NCBI RefSeq assembly: GCF_000372725.1
Contig: NW_005200552.1
Location: forward strand, 19,524-83,523
Source of the DNA: Emiliania huxleyi CCMP1516
Lineage: Eukaryota; Haptophyta; Isochrysidales; Noelaerhabdaceae
Direction: 5' to 3'
DNA: 64,000 bases
Within the stretch, counting starts at the first letter, position 1; every line of letters begins with the position of its first letter. The notes below the pieces were generated by a model. That model had not been told where the DNA came from. It saw nothing but the letters and a program-made list of their open reading frames with translations, and did not search any database. Both the position numbers and the translations under genes were made by a program. Of this stretch, positions 1 through 9,778 are shown piece by piece.

Positions 1-299
1 CACATTAGGAGGATGGACAGAAGAAGCGGGATGGCCGCCGAGAGGGAGGCGCCTGGAGCGGTAGCCTTGACGAACGCCCACGCATGAATGCCGCCCAAGC
101 CAACAGAGTCGTAGCGGGCGAGAGGCCGCTGGTGGATGTGTGCGTCGACCACGTTGGGTGCTGCCGAAGGCTGGCGCATGATCTCCTCTTCATCGGTGCT
201 GGTGCTCGCGTCGACCTGGGCCTGGTACGGTGCCGTTTGCCCGCGCGACGTCAGTGAAAACCATGCCCACCGTGAAGGCAAAGCCGTAACCGTGAGCAT
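1..299 (-). CDS. 5' part of a hypothetical minus-strand gene
   Basis: An open frame starts at ATG 299-297 and runs without a stop to base 1, so the gene continues beyond the window. The visible 99 codons begin MLTVTALPSRW. They include a short acidic stretch (DEEEIM) near residues 36-41 and end in a hydrophobic run (IPLLLSILLM) that may begin a membrane segment. I recognise no family. Absence of stops over 299 bases in GC-rich DNA is weak evidence, so this is tentative. Confidence 0.35.
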   Translation of the reverse strand, partial: MLTVTALPSRWAWFSLTSRGQTAPYQAQVDASTSTDEEEIMRQPSAAPNVVDAHIHQRPLARYDSVGLGGIHAWAFVKATAPGASLSAAIPLLLSILLM

Positions 300-797
300 C
301 GATCAGCGGCGGCGAACTCAGCGGCGGCGGTCAGGTACGCAGCAGAGCCGACGAGACGAACGACGATCAAAAAGAGCCTCGACGAGACGAACGACGATCA
401 AAAAGAGCCTGCCGACGTGCAAAAAAGAGAAAGCCGGAAGAACACAACGCACTCTCGCACATGAAGCGAGAATCGGAGAGAGACTGCGAAGAGAGATAGG
501 AAGAGGCAGACTCCCTAGGGTAGGCGACGGCTAGCGCATCACACTCCTCTCCTTAAAATCCCTGTGTGGTGGCGGCGTGCCGTTCTCCCATCCCTCCCTT
601 CAGGTACACCATGGTGCACAATATATCGCAATATACTCCAATAGACTCCAATATACTCTTGTTTCGCCCCGGGATTAGTTCCGGCATACATTGGCGTACA
701 TTGGAATATACTGGAGACGAACCAACAGGGGTCAGGGCGAATATATCGCAATATAAGCCAATATATCCCAAAGTTCACCATTATATCCGGACCGTAC

Positions 798-834
<37 letters not shown>

Positions 835-1319
835 AAAACCCCTTCTCCCTTTTCTCCCAGTAAGCAACAAGTACGTACATTGCGATATATTGGTAGGTAG
901 GTAGGTAGAAAGGTGAAGAACAGCCAGCGAGGCTCGGACTGGACACCAACGCGGTATATGGGTGGACGTTGGACAGATGATGACGACACGCACGAGCGAC
1001 ACACAGACACAAACAGGCTCACAAGACACACAGCCAGCGGGCTGCCACACACACCCTAGTTGGCGTACACATAACTCAGGGCCACACATTCTTCCTGTCG
1101 GTCGCCCCCCCCAGCACTCCAACTCCACCTCTATAGCAATCTCGCGAGGTTGATGATTGATGGGAAGGCGAAACACAGTCCGACCAACGACTGGGACGAG
1201 ACCGTGTGTAATATTGGCTTATATTCCACATCTCAGCTGTGAACCTGTGTGTCAGTATTCTCTGTGGCTCGCCTTGCGTGAGGCTCTCCTGTGCTTGGTG
1301 CAGTGAGCGGTAACCGGAG
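300..1319. other. Intergenic region with short repeats
   Basis: No gene is supported. A 30-bp direct repeat lies at 350-379 and 381-410. From 612 to 785 there are several CAATATA-type short repeats in AT-richer DNA. A GA microsatellite occupies 801-832 and a GTAG run about 896-912. Two pieces of dispersed element G (about 938-1046 and 1155-1195) are described separately. The region is the likely promoter side of the gene starting at 1320. Confidence 0.5.
938..1195 (+). repeat. Dispersed element G, rearranged copy
   Basis: Bases about 938-1046 match the second half, and 1155-1195 the first half, of the ~130-bp element seen intact at 54261-54388 and 62927-63056. The order of the halves is swapped here, as in a circular permutation, with unrelated DNA between them. 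The shared core includes GATGGGAAGGCGAA and GACTGGGACACCAACGCGG. Confidence 0.6.
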
Positions 1320-3008
1320 ATGGACCTCGAGAGCTCGCCATTAGACGTCGAACGGTGGCAGCGCGTGGTGGAGCTCGCTTCCACCACGCCTCAGAGCGCT
1401 GAGGAGGGCTCACCACGCGCCGTGCAAAGGCGGTGGCTCGCCGAGTCCTTTGACAATGCACAGCAACGCCGGACTAGTGGAGAGGACTACGACGAGCCGG
1501 CGTTGGCACGGCAGGTTGACATCGCTGTCGGACGCACTGCTCGCTCGTTCCCACGAGCTGCATTTTGTGGCGCTTGCCTCGCACTAACTGCGCTCTGGGT
1601 GGCCATGCCAAACGACGGTCCCGATCCTTCCCTGCCACCGGCCGTCCCACTGGCGGGAGCAGACCTGGGCAAGGTGAACAAGACCGGGCAGCTGATCAAG
1701 GGCCAAACTGCCCGGACGAACAGGCTCGTCGAGATTACGTTCGACTTGGTCCCAGCAAGGCCGGGTCGCCGCGTGCTGCTCCAGGTCCCAGCAAGGCCAG
1801 TCCACTCCAACGTCACGTCGGAGGAGTTGACCACCGTCCTTCGGGCCGCCCTGCCGCCCGAGGTCGACCCGGCGGCGGTGCGGCTGCTTCGGAGAGGGAG
1901 CGGCTTTACGGTTTCCATCTCCTCGCGACAGGTCGAGATGGCCGACGTGCTGGCGGTTCTTCAATCCCAGTCCTTTGCGGACGAAATCCACTCACGATAC
2001 ATGCGGGTCGATAACATCCAGGTTGGCAGCGTCGCCTCCCTCCGCCTCGAGCCGCCCTCGGCACCCACGCCACCCCCTCCTCCCGAGTGGCTCGACGACC
2101 TCTGGAAATGGCTCGATGCGTTCCCGCCGCCGCCGCCGCCGCCGGCCCCTCTGCCGCCCTCGCCGCCGCCGCCGTCGCTGTCGCCCTCGCCGCCTCCCAC
2201 GCCGCCGCCTCCGGCGCCGCCGCCACCAGCCCCTCCGCCTCCCTCGCCGCCGCCGCCGTCGCTGTCGCCCTCACCGCCTCCCACGCTGCCGCCTCCGGCA
2301 CCGCCGCCGCCTGCCCCTCCGCCGCCCTCGCCGCCGCCGCCGTCGCTGTCGCCCTCGCCGCCTCCCACGCCGCCGCCTCCGGCACCGCCGCCGCCTGCCC
2401 CTCCGCCGCCCTCGCCGCCGCCGCCGTCGCTGTCGCCCTCGCCGCCTCCCACGCCGCCGCCTCCGGCACCGCCGCCGCCTGCCCCTCCGCCGCCCTCGCC
2501 GCCGCCGCCGTCGCTGTCGCCCTCGCCGCCTCCCACGCCGCCGCCTCCGGCACCGCCGCCGCCTGCCCCTCCGCCGCCCTCGCCGCCGCCGCCGTCGCTG
2601 TCGCCCTCACAGCCTCCGCCGCCTGCCCCTCCGCCGCCGCCGCCGCACCTGCCGCCGCCGTCGCCGCCGCCGCCGTCGTTAGCACACTCCCTCGTCCACG
2701 AGGAACTGGTGCTGCCAGTGTCGCTGTTGAGCGTCGCTCTCTTGGCCGCTGCAGCCTACGTGCGGCGGCGCAAACGCCGCGCCACGCAAGGTGCGGAGCG
2801 GATGGTGCGCATTGAGTCTGCCAACGGCAACGTTACGTACTACGCGGGTGAGAAAGGCGCGGAGCGGAGGGTGCGCTCGATGTTTGCCGACGGCGTTGTG
2901 CAGTACTACGAGGGCGAGCAAGGTGCGGAGCGGATGGTGCGCATGGTGCTTCCCAGCGACAGCGTACAGTACTACGAGGGCGAGCGAGGTGCGGAGCGGA
3001 TGGTGTAG
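1320..3008 (+). CDS. Pro-rich membrane protein with YYEGE repeats
   Basis: 562 codons. A hydrophobic segment near residues 80-98 could be a signal anchor. A folded-looking region follows to about residue 250. Residues about 250-450 are (S)PPPP-type repeats like the hydroxyproline-rich wall glycoproteins of algae. At the DNA level this is a near-perfect tandem repeat with a unit of about 100 bp (2150-2610). A second membrane segment (LLSVALLAAAAYV) and a basic stop-transfer (RRRKRR) follow. The C-terminus has four copies of a ~24-residue motif, GAERMVR...VxYYEGE, also found in the protein at 7133-9328. After the stop (TAG, 3006-3008) the same frame stays open for about 35 codons, so the stop may be recent. 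Inferred role: surface or wall-anchored protein with a cytosolic repeat tail. Confidence 0.7.
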   Translation: MDLESSPLDVERWQRVVELASTTPQSAEEGSPRAVQRRWLAESFDNAQQRRTSGEDYDEPALARQVDIAVGRTARSFPRAAFCGACLALTALWVAMPNDGPDPSLPPAVPLAGADLGKVNKTGQLIKGQTARTNRLVEITFDLVPARPGRRVLLQVPARPVHSNVTSEELTTVLRAALPPEVDPAAVRLLRRGSGFTVSISSRQVEMADVLAVLQSQSFADEIHSRYMRVDNIQVGSVASLRLEPPSAPTPPPPPEWLDDLWKWLDAFPPPPPPPAPLPPSPPPPSLSPSPPPTPPPPAPPPPAPPPPSPPPPSLSPSPPPTLPPPAPPPPAPPPPSPPPPSLSPSPPPTPPPPAPPPPAPPPPSPPPPSLSPSPPPTPPPPAPPPPAPPPPSPPPPSLSPSPPPTPPPPAPPPPAPPPPSPPPPSLSPSQPPPPAPPPPPPHLPPPSPPPPSLAHSLVHEELVLPVSLLSVALLAAAAYVRRRKRRATQGAERMVRIESANGNVTYYAGEKGAERRVRSMFADGVVQYYEGEQGAERMVRMVLPSDSVQYYEGERGAERMV

Positions 3009-3834
3009 GTGGGCGCGAGCGAGGACAAGGCGGCCGCCGAGAAGCGGTACAAGGCCATGCGGGTCGCATTGGAGCGAGTGCCAGCGCTTCGGCTTGGCCA
3101 CCACCGGCGTTAAAGCAGCGCGCGTGGCGCGCCTCCTGAGCCTGTACTCCTGTTGAACTCTCGCGCGCATATACGTTCGTGAATGCAATCGCTCGAGCGC
3201 GAGGCAGCGACTGTACCGTGACCCATGTACGTCACCGTAAGTGTTAGACACACGAAACTCGAAGCCGAAGCGGAGTTTTCTGTCCCTGCCTTTTCGCAAC
3301 CCGGGCGGGGGCGCCCCGGCTCCACGGTCGACGGTGCCCCATAGCGGGTGGGGAGGCCCTAAAACGGCGGGAGGGGTAGGGCTATAGCCTGTAGCTGTCC
3401 CGTGACCCGACACCCGTGGGGTCCGCGGTGCTCGACGGCGGTGCCAGCCTCGAGAAAGTGGCGGCGAGCCGCGCCTGCGCGCGTGCGGTGGTCCGTGGGG
3501 GTTCGGTGCGTCTGCGCCGGGCTCTCGTGGGCGGCTGGGAAGCAGCAGGCGTGTGTATTTGGTCCCGCTCTCGGGGCGGCTGGCGGGCGACTTTGAGCGA
3601 GCCGATGGCGATGCTCCGCGACGCGATTTCGCGACGCGATGCGCTCAGAGCATATGCTGCGGGACCTCTGTGGCTGGACGCGTACCGGAGTGGCGAAGGA
3701 CAGCGACGCGGGGCGGCGAAATGGGCCCTCCTCTGCCACTGTGGGCCGGGGGTCTGGTGTTTCGCTCGCCCCGCGAGGTCTCTTGGGTCAAAGGGCCGGG
3801 GGGGCCGGGATGCCCCAATATCACATCCCCGAGT
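3009..3834. other. Intergenic region
   Basis: The first ~105 bases continue the previous frame past its stop (about 35 codons, rich in Ala, Lys and Arg). The rest holds no gene I can support. An in-frame extension of the next gene exists upstream of 3835 but shows no recognisable domain, so I start that gene at 3835. Confidence 0.4.
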
Positions 3835-5214
3835 ATGTCGCGCCGCCTCTCGCGTAGTCGATTGCCGGTGCACCCAGCCGTCCCGTTGGTGGCCTTTGGC
3901 GCGGGCGTGCTGCTCGCCTCCGACCCTGAGCAACCTGCGCGGTTCACGGCCTACGCTGCGTCGGCAAGGCGAGCCGTCAGGCTCGCTGGCGCCTGCTCGC
4001 TGGTCGCTTTCGACTACTCGCGTGCGAAGCGCTCGCTCATAGCCGCGGAGAAGGCCGAGTTTTTGGACGGCGACGCGGCTCACTGGGAGCTGCAGGTAGC
4101 TTCAGGCAAGGCCGAGCGGCTGAGGGCGGACGCTGTGAGGCGCGGCGAGCCGAGCGCAGTGCTCGAGGAGGAGGCGCGGCGCACGCGCGAGGAGGCGGCA
4201 GCGTACGGAGAGGCGCTCGCCGGGCGCAGGCTCGAGGCCGGCCAGCGGAGTGGCCGCGCCGCAGCGTGGGATGAGGTCCACGAGCGCAACGCGGCCCGCC
4301 TGCTCGCGCTGTGCATCGCCAACGGCGGCGTGTACGTCAAGCTCGGGCAGCACGCGGCGCAGCTCGACTACCTGCTGCCGCCGCAGTACACGCGCACGCT
4401 GCACCAGCTCTTCGAGCACAACCGCGCCTCGTCGTACGAGGACGTGTCGCGCGTGATTGAGGAGGAGCTGGGCGCGCCGCCCGAGGCGCTGTTCGGGAGC
4501 TTCGAGCGCGCGCCGATCGCGTCGGCGAGCCTCGCTCAGGTGCACCGCGCGACGGAGCACGGCACGGGCGCGCCGCTCGCCGTCAAGGTGCAGCACGCCG
4601 GGCTGCGCGAGGAGTGCGCCTCCGACCTGCAGGCGGTGGGCCTCGCCGTCGCCGCCGCCGAGTGGCTCTACCCGGACGACTTCCGGCTCGGCTGGGTGAT
4701 GGGCGAGATGGCTCCGCACCTGCCGCTAGAGCTCGACTTCACGCACGAGGCCGCCAACCTGCGCCGCTGCGCCGCCTTCTTTGGCGCGTGCGGCGACGCG
4801 GGCGGCGGCGGCGCGTCGGGTAGCGGTGGCGGTGTCGTGAGCAGCAGTGGCGCGCGCGGTGGCGGTGGCGGCGGGGGTGGCGGTGGCGGCGGGGGTGGCG
4901 GTGGCGGCGCGGGAGGCGGCGGGGGAGGCGGCGCGCTGGCGGGCGCCGTCGAGACGCCGGCGGTCGTTGGTGCGCTCACGTCGGCGCGCGTGCTGACGAT
5001 GACGTACGAGGAGGGCGTCAGCGTCACGGACGTGGCGGGGCTGCGGCGGCTCGGCCTCGATCCCAACGAGGTGTCGCGGCTGCTGTGCGAGGCGTTCAAC
5101 GCCATGATCTTCGACGGCGGCTTCGTGCACTGCGACCCGCACCCGGGCAACGTCCTCGTGCGCCGCCGCCGCCGTGGCCATTGCTCTCCACACGGTGCTG
5201 GTGGTGCTGCTGCT

Positions 5215-5247
<33 letters not shown>

Positions 5248-6126
5248 GGTGATGGCGGCGGCGGCGGTGGTGGTGATGGCGGTGGTGGCGGTGGTGGTGG
5301 CGAGGCGCAGCTCGTCCTGCTCGACCACGGCTCGTGCCTCCCCGTACCTTTCCACATCTCCCCGTATCTCCCTATATCTCAGGTGCAGCTGGTCCTGCTC
5401 GACCACGGCTTGTACCGGGACCTCCCGCGCGCGTTCGCGCTGACCTACTCGCGGTTGTGGCACGGCGTCGTTCTCGGCGACGCCGACGCGATCCGCGAGG
5501 CGGCCGAGGAGATGGGCGTGGGGCAGTACTACCCGCTGCTCGCGGCGATGCTGACGGCGCGGCCGTGGACGGACATCCTGCGCGCGGGCGACACGGGCGA
5601 CGCGCGCGCGCTGCAGGAGAAGGGCACCGCCGCCGACAAGAAGCAGATCGCCGGCTACGCCGCGCAGTACGCCAAGCACATCGGGATCGTGCTAGACCTG
5701 GTGCCGCGGCCGCTGCTGCTGCTCTTCAAGACCAACGACTGCCTGCGCCACGCCGAGCGGCAGCTCGGCGCCGCCGGCGTCGGCTCCTTCTCCATCACGC
5801 TGCGCTACTGCCTCTGCTGCTTGCGGCACGAGGCACGCGCCGCCGCCGCCGCCGCCTCGGCCGCCTCCACGGCCACCACCGCCGCCACCTCCACCGGCAG
5901 CGCCGGCAGCACGGCCGGCGTCGCGGCACGGCGGTGGCTCGGCATAGCGCGTGCGTGGCTCGCGGTGCTGCGGCTCGACGTGGCGATGCTGCTGTTGCGC
6001 GTGCTCTCGGGGAGTGCGGTGCTGCCGCGCGCCGTCAGGGCGCTCTCGCTGTCGCCCGCCTCCGCCAAGCGGCAAGGTGAGAGGGAGAAAGCAAGCACGA
6101 GTGCGGTCAGTGTCGAGCACACCTGA
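3835..6126 (+). CDS. ABC1/UbiB-family atypical kinase
   Basis: A member of the ABC1/ADCK/UbiB kinase-like family, whose members act in mitochondria or plastids in quinone lipid metabolism. Visible motifs: KLGQ (the family KxGQ motif) near residue 167, the Ala/Ser loop IASASLAQVHRA, VKVQH for the nucleotide-binding lysine, FVHCDPHPGN at about residue 431 (catalytic loop) and LLDHG (the DFG equivalent). ATG 3835 is preferred because the upstream extension is unrelated to the family. Two Gly-rich low-complexity inserts flank the catalytic loop. Intron 5305-5382 (78 nt, GC-AG) begins with a 28-bp near-copy (two mismatches) of the exon start at 5383-5410. Unspliced, it would repeat VLLDHG; it is a multiple of three with no stop, so retention would go unnoticed in an ORF scan. 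Spliced length is 737 residues. Confidence 0.85.
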
Positions 6127-7132
6127 ACTCAGAAACAGAGGCGCGCAGAAGGGACAAGGGTGCTTTGGTTTTGAAAAAAAACAAGAAAAAAAGAAGTTTC
6201 TCCAAAACCCGGACGTGCCTCCACCTACACTCTCAGGTTGCACCAACCAAACACAAGTCACAAGAAGGGCACTTAGAGAGACAACACAAAACAGAGCGCA
6301 TCTCTCTCTCTGTTGTGCGAGGCGTGAACCGCGCCATTCCTTGGGCTCAACCCAGTTTTCCGGAAAACAAAAAGGAAAACAGAGGGTCCCCAGCACTTTG
6401 CGTTTCCGGAAATTTCCAGGGAAAACAGAGGGTGTTTGGTGCTCCATTCTGGAAACTCGCGAGTTTCCCTGAGTCTGAGAGCTGGTCTGGGGCAAAATCT
6501 GAGGCAAAATTGAGGAAATCGACAAAATACCCAGGCGGTCGCAGGGTAATTTCCAGGTATACACGGGTTCTCGCGAAATTCCCGGCATTTTGCCGATTCG
6601 GCCTAAAATTTGGCTGATTTGGGGCCCAAACCAAGAATAAATAAATAAAATATCTTTAGTTCCAAAACCCGGACGTGCCTCCACCTACACTCTCAGGTTG
6701 CACCAACCAAACACAAGTCACAAGAAGCAGAAGGGCACTTAGAGAGACAACACATAACAGAGCGCTTCTCTCTCTCTGTTGTGCGAGGCGTGAACCGCGC
6801 CATTCGCTCTCACCTAGCAACCCTGTCTGCACGTCTCGCGCGCGCGTGAACAGGGCTCCAGGCCCCAAATGACGTGTGAGTGTTAGAGTTGTTTGGTATT
6901 GCTAAAAATCTCTCTTAGAGAGAGCCCTCTCTCCCAACCAAACAACCTCCCTCAGAGATTTTCATGCCTCAGACCAAGGAACTCGAGTTGCAAAAATGGA
7001 CCAAACACCCTCTGGCTCCTTTCTCATGTCTGGAATAGGAAAAAAGAAAAGCGTGCGCTGGAGAACCCTTGCGTGGCATCCCACCTCTCCGATTCGCCTG
7101 TGTCTTTTCGACCGATCTCGCACGAGGGACAA
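6127..7132. other. Intergenic region with a long direct repeat
   Basis: AT-richer than its surroundings. It carries the ~140-bp direct repeat listed separately and, at 6890-6975, an imperfect inverted repeat around GTTGTTTGG. No gene is supported. In-frame codons upstream of 7133 show no protein similarity to the repeats that follow, so I place the next start at 7133. Confidence 0.45.
6201..6805. repeat. ~140-bp direct repeats flanking a 321-bp spacer
   Basis: 6201-6339 and 6661-6805 are nearly identical. Both begin TCCAAAACCCGGACGTG and end GAACCGCGCCATTC; copy 2 carries a 6-base insertion. The spacer is non-coding. The layout resembles two long terminal repeats around a tiny body, but no primer-binding site, polypurine tract or coding remnant is visible. 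Confidence 0.7.
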
Positions 7133-9328
7133 ATGTTCAAGGTGCAGCACTACGAGGGCGAGCGAGGTGCGGAGCGGATGGTGCGCGTGGAGTCTGCCAA
7201 CGGCAGCGTGCAGTACTACGAGGGCGAGCAAGGTGCGGAGCGGATGGTGCGCATGGCGACTGCCGATGGCAGCATGCAGCACTACGAGGGCGAGCGAGGT
7301 GCAGAGCGGAAGGTGCGGACGGAGATGCCCGACGGCAGCGTGGCGTACAACGCTTTCTTCGGCGCCAAGTGGTTCGGCGCAACGCAGAGGGGGGCGGCCA
7401 AGAAGGAGCAGGCCGAGGCGAAGGCGGCGGAGGAGAAGGCGGCGAAAGAGAACGCGGAGCCGCAGAAGGCGGCTGCCGAGAAGGCGATCGCCGATAAGGC
7501 GGCGGCTGCCAAGGCCAAGGAGAACGCGGAGAAGGCGTCGCGCGAGGCCGCCGAGGCCAAGGCGGTCGCGAAGAGCGTCGCCAAGAAGCCCGTCTCCCGC
7601 TCCACGAAGATGGTCGGCCAGCTCGTGCTGCTGGTTGGCCTCGCCGTCGCCGCGTTCGGCCTCGGCCTGGGCGACCTCCTCAGCGCGCCACCGCCGCCAC
7701 CCGCGGCCAAGGCTGACTTCGAGCCGCTCACCGCGGCGACCGGCCTGGTCAAGCGCGTGGGCACCGACCGCAAGATTCAGACGATGATCGCCGCCACCGC
7801 CGCCACCGCGCTGCTGCGCCCCGCCGTGTCGGCCGTCGCCGCCGTGCCCGCCGTTGGCGGTGCCGTGGGCGGCGCGGCGGGCGCCGTGGGCGGTGCCGTC
7901 TCCGGCGCCGTCGCGGCCATCCGCGGCCACAGCCTCGGCGCCAAGACCGTGCAGGTCGCCGCGCCCGCCGCGGGCGGCCTCGGCCCCGCGGTCACCGGCG
8001 CCGTGTCCGGGTGGCTCGCGGGCGGCGCGGCACAGCGCGCAGCGGCGGCGGCGGCGGCCAAGGCCGCGACGGGCGCGGCGACGGGCGGCGTGATCGGCGG
8101 CGCGGCGGGCTACGCCGCGCACCCCGTGGCCAAGCCTGCGCTGGCGGTGGGCGCCGCGGCGGCCAACCTGGCAGCTCCGCTCTTCGCGGGCGCCGCGACG
8201 GCGGTGAAGGCGGCGGCGGCCACCAAGACGGCCGCCGGCGCGGCGGCGGGCGTCGTCGGCACGGGCGCCGCCGTGGGCGCGCAGCAGCTCGCGGCCGGCG
8301 CGCTCGGCCTGTTCGCGAGCGCCGCGACGGCGGTGAAGGCGGCGGCGGCCACCAAGACTGCCGCCGGCGCGGCGGCGGGCGTCGTCGGCTCGGGCGCGGC
8401 CGTGGGCGCGCAGCAGCTCGCGGCCGGCGCGCTCGGCCGCGGCGCGGCGGCGCAGGCGGCAAAGGTGGCGGCGGGCGCGGCGGTGGCCGGCGCGGCCCTC
8501 ACCGCCCCGCCCGTGGCCGTCGCTGCGGGCGCCGTTGGCGCCGCGAGCGCGGTGGTGGGTCGCACGGCGGCGACCTTTGGCGCCAAGTGGCTCGCGGGGG
8601 GCGCGGCACAGCGCGCAGCGGCGGCGGCGGCGGCCAAGGTGGCGGCGAAGGCCGCGACGGGCGGCGCGATTGGCGGCGCGGTGGGCTACGTCGCGCTCCT
8701 TCTGTCCAAGCCTGCGCTGGCGGTGGGCGCCGCGGCGGCCAACCTGGCAGCTCCGCTGTTTGCGGGCGCCGCGACGGCGGTGAAGGCGGCGGCGGCCACC
8801 AAGACGGCCGCCGGCGCGGCGGCGGGCGTCGTCGGCACGGGCGCCGCCGTGGGCGCGCAGCAGCTCGCGGCCGGCGCGCTCGGCCTGTTCGCGAGCGCCG
8901 CGACGGCGGTGAAGGCGGTGGCGGCCACCAAGACTGCCGCCGGCGCGGCGGCGGGCGTCGTCGGCACGGGCGCGGCCGCGGGCGCGCAGCAGCTCGCGGC
9001 CGGCGCGCTCGGCCGCGGCGCGGCGGCGCAGGCGGCAAAGGTGGCGGCGGGCGCGGCGGTGGCCGGCGCGGCCCTCACCGCCCCGCCCGTGGCCGTCGCT
9101 GCAGGCGCCGTTGGCGCCGCGAGCGCGGTGGTGGGTCGCACGGCGGCGACCTTTGGCGCCAAGTGGCTCGCGGGGGGCGCGGCAGAGCGCGCAGCGGCGG
9201 CGGCGGCGGCCAAGGTGGCGGCGAAGGCCGCGACGGGCGCGGCGACGGGCGGCGCGATCGGCGGCGCGGTGGGCTACGTCGCGCTCCTTCTGTCCAAGCC
9301 CGTCGCGTGGGTGGCAGGACTCTTCTAG
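7133..9328 (+). CDS. Ala/Gly-rich membrane protein with YYEGE repeats
   Basis: 731 residues from ATG 7133, chosen because the YYEGE repeats start immediately after it. The N-terminus has three GAERMVR/YYEGE units like those closing the protein at 1320-3008. A Lys/Ala/Glu-rich, probably coiled-coil stretch (residues about 85-160) and a membrane segment (LVLLVGLAVAAFGLGLG) follow. The rest is Ala/Gly-rich and built from a 192-residue tandem duplication: DNA at 8131 recurs at 8707, a 576-bp offset. Each unit contains two ~41-residue subrepeats with AATAVKAAAATKTAAG. No enzymatic motif is visible. Glycine-zipper-like GxxxG patterns suggest membrane association. This is an inference; no homologue is recognised. 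Confidence 0.65.
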   Translation: MFKVQHYEGERGAERMVRVESANGSVQYYEGEQGAERMVRMATADGSMQHYEGERGAERKVRTEMPDGSVAYNAFFGAKWFGATQRGAAKKEQAEAKAAEEKAAKENAEPQKAAAEKAIADKAAAAKAKENAEKASREAAEAKAVAKSVAKKPVSRSTKMVGQLVLLVGLAVAAFGLGLGDLLSAPPPPPAAKADFEPLTAATGLVKRVGTDRKIQTMIAATAATALLRPAVSAVAAVPAVGGAVGGAAGAVGGAVSGAVAAIRGHSLGAKTVQVAAPAAGGLGPAVTGAVSGWLAGGAAQRAAAAAAAKAATGAATGGVIGGAAGYAAHPVAKPALAVGAAAANLAAPLFAGAATAVKAAAATKTAAGAAAGVVGTGAAVGAQQLAAGALGLFASAATAVKAAAATKTAAGAAAGVVGSGAAVGAQQLAAGALGRGAAAQAAKVAAGAAVAGAALTAPPVAVAAGAVGAASAVVGRTAATFGAKWLAGGAAQRAAAAAAAKVAAKAATGGAIGGAVGYVALLLSKPALAVGAAAANLAAPLFAGAATAVKAAAATKTAAGAAAGVVGTGAAVGAQQLAAGALGLFASAATAVKAVAATKTAAGAAAGVVGTGAAAGAQQLAAGALGRGAAAQAAKVAAGAAVAGAALTAPPVAVAAGAVGAASAVVGRTAATFGAKWLAGGAAERAAAAAAAKVAAKAATGAATGGAIGGAVGYVALLLSKPVAWVAGLF

Positions 9329-9778
9329 GCGGCGGCAAACTGAGCGCACCAGATGCTGTGGAGTATGCCAACGGCCTCCGCGAACCTTGCACCGGAGGGT
9401 TCTCTAAGGACGAGGGCGGGGGCAGAGAGGAGATGTCGTGCACGGCCTCGCCGGAACACATGAGGTGCTTGCACAGGAGGTCTACGGTGTAGGGGTACAA
9501 CGGCTGCTTCATTCTGATGTCTCCTCATGCCATGTCTCCCCATGTCTCCCCATGTCTCCCCATGTCTCCCCATGTCTCCCCATGTCTCCCCATGTCTCCC
9601 AGTCTTCTGGCAGGAAGAACGGATAATACCTCAGGCGCTACGTTTTTTCGGGACACTGTGTGCTTGTATATGTAGCATGCAGATTGCACTTTGCAGTGAG
9701 CACTGCACGCGGACTCTCTCTCAAATGCTAATGTACAGGTATGCAGAATTCTACGAAGCCCCCGTGCCCGTCGCACTC
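9329..9778. other. Intergenic region with decamer minisatellite
   Basis: No gene is supported. It contains a decamer minisatellite, about eight tandem copies of CATGTCTCCC (9530-9601). This is a variant of the ATATCTCCCC decamer found in introns across the window. Confidence 0.6.
9530..9601. repeat. CATGTCTCCC decamer array
   Basis: About eight tandem copies of a 10-bp unit, differing by one or two bases from the intronic decamer ATATCTCCCC. It lies between convergent genes, so it may mark a 3' untranslated region or an unrecognised intron. Confidence 0.8.

Noticed and set aside
1906..2685. Long Ala-rich, Gly-rich and Arg-rich frames on both strands over the Pro-rich repeat
   Set aside because: They are alternative-frame readings of the tandem repeat that encodes the Pro-rich tract of the plus-strand gene at 1320-3008; only that frame has flanking folded and membrane segments.
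6962..9349. A 795-codon Arg-rich minus-strand frame
   Set aside because: It mirrors the Ala/Gly-rich plus-strand gene, has extreme Arg content and no domain; the plus frame has the YYEGE repeats and a membrane segment.
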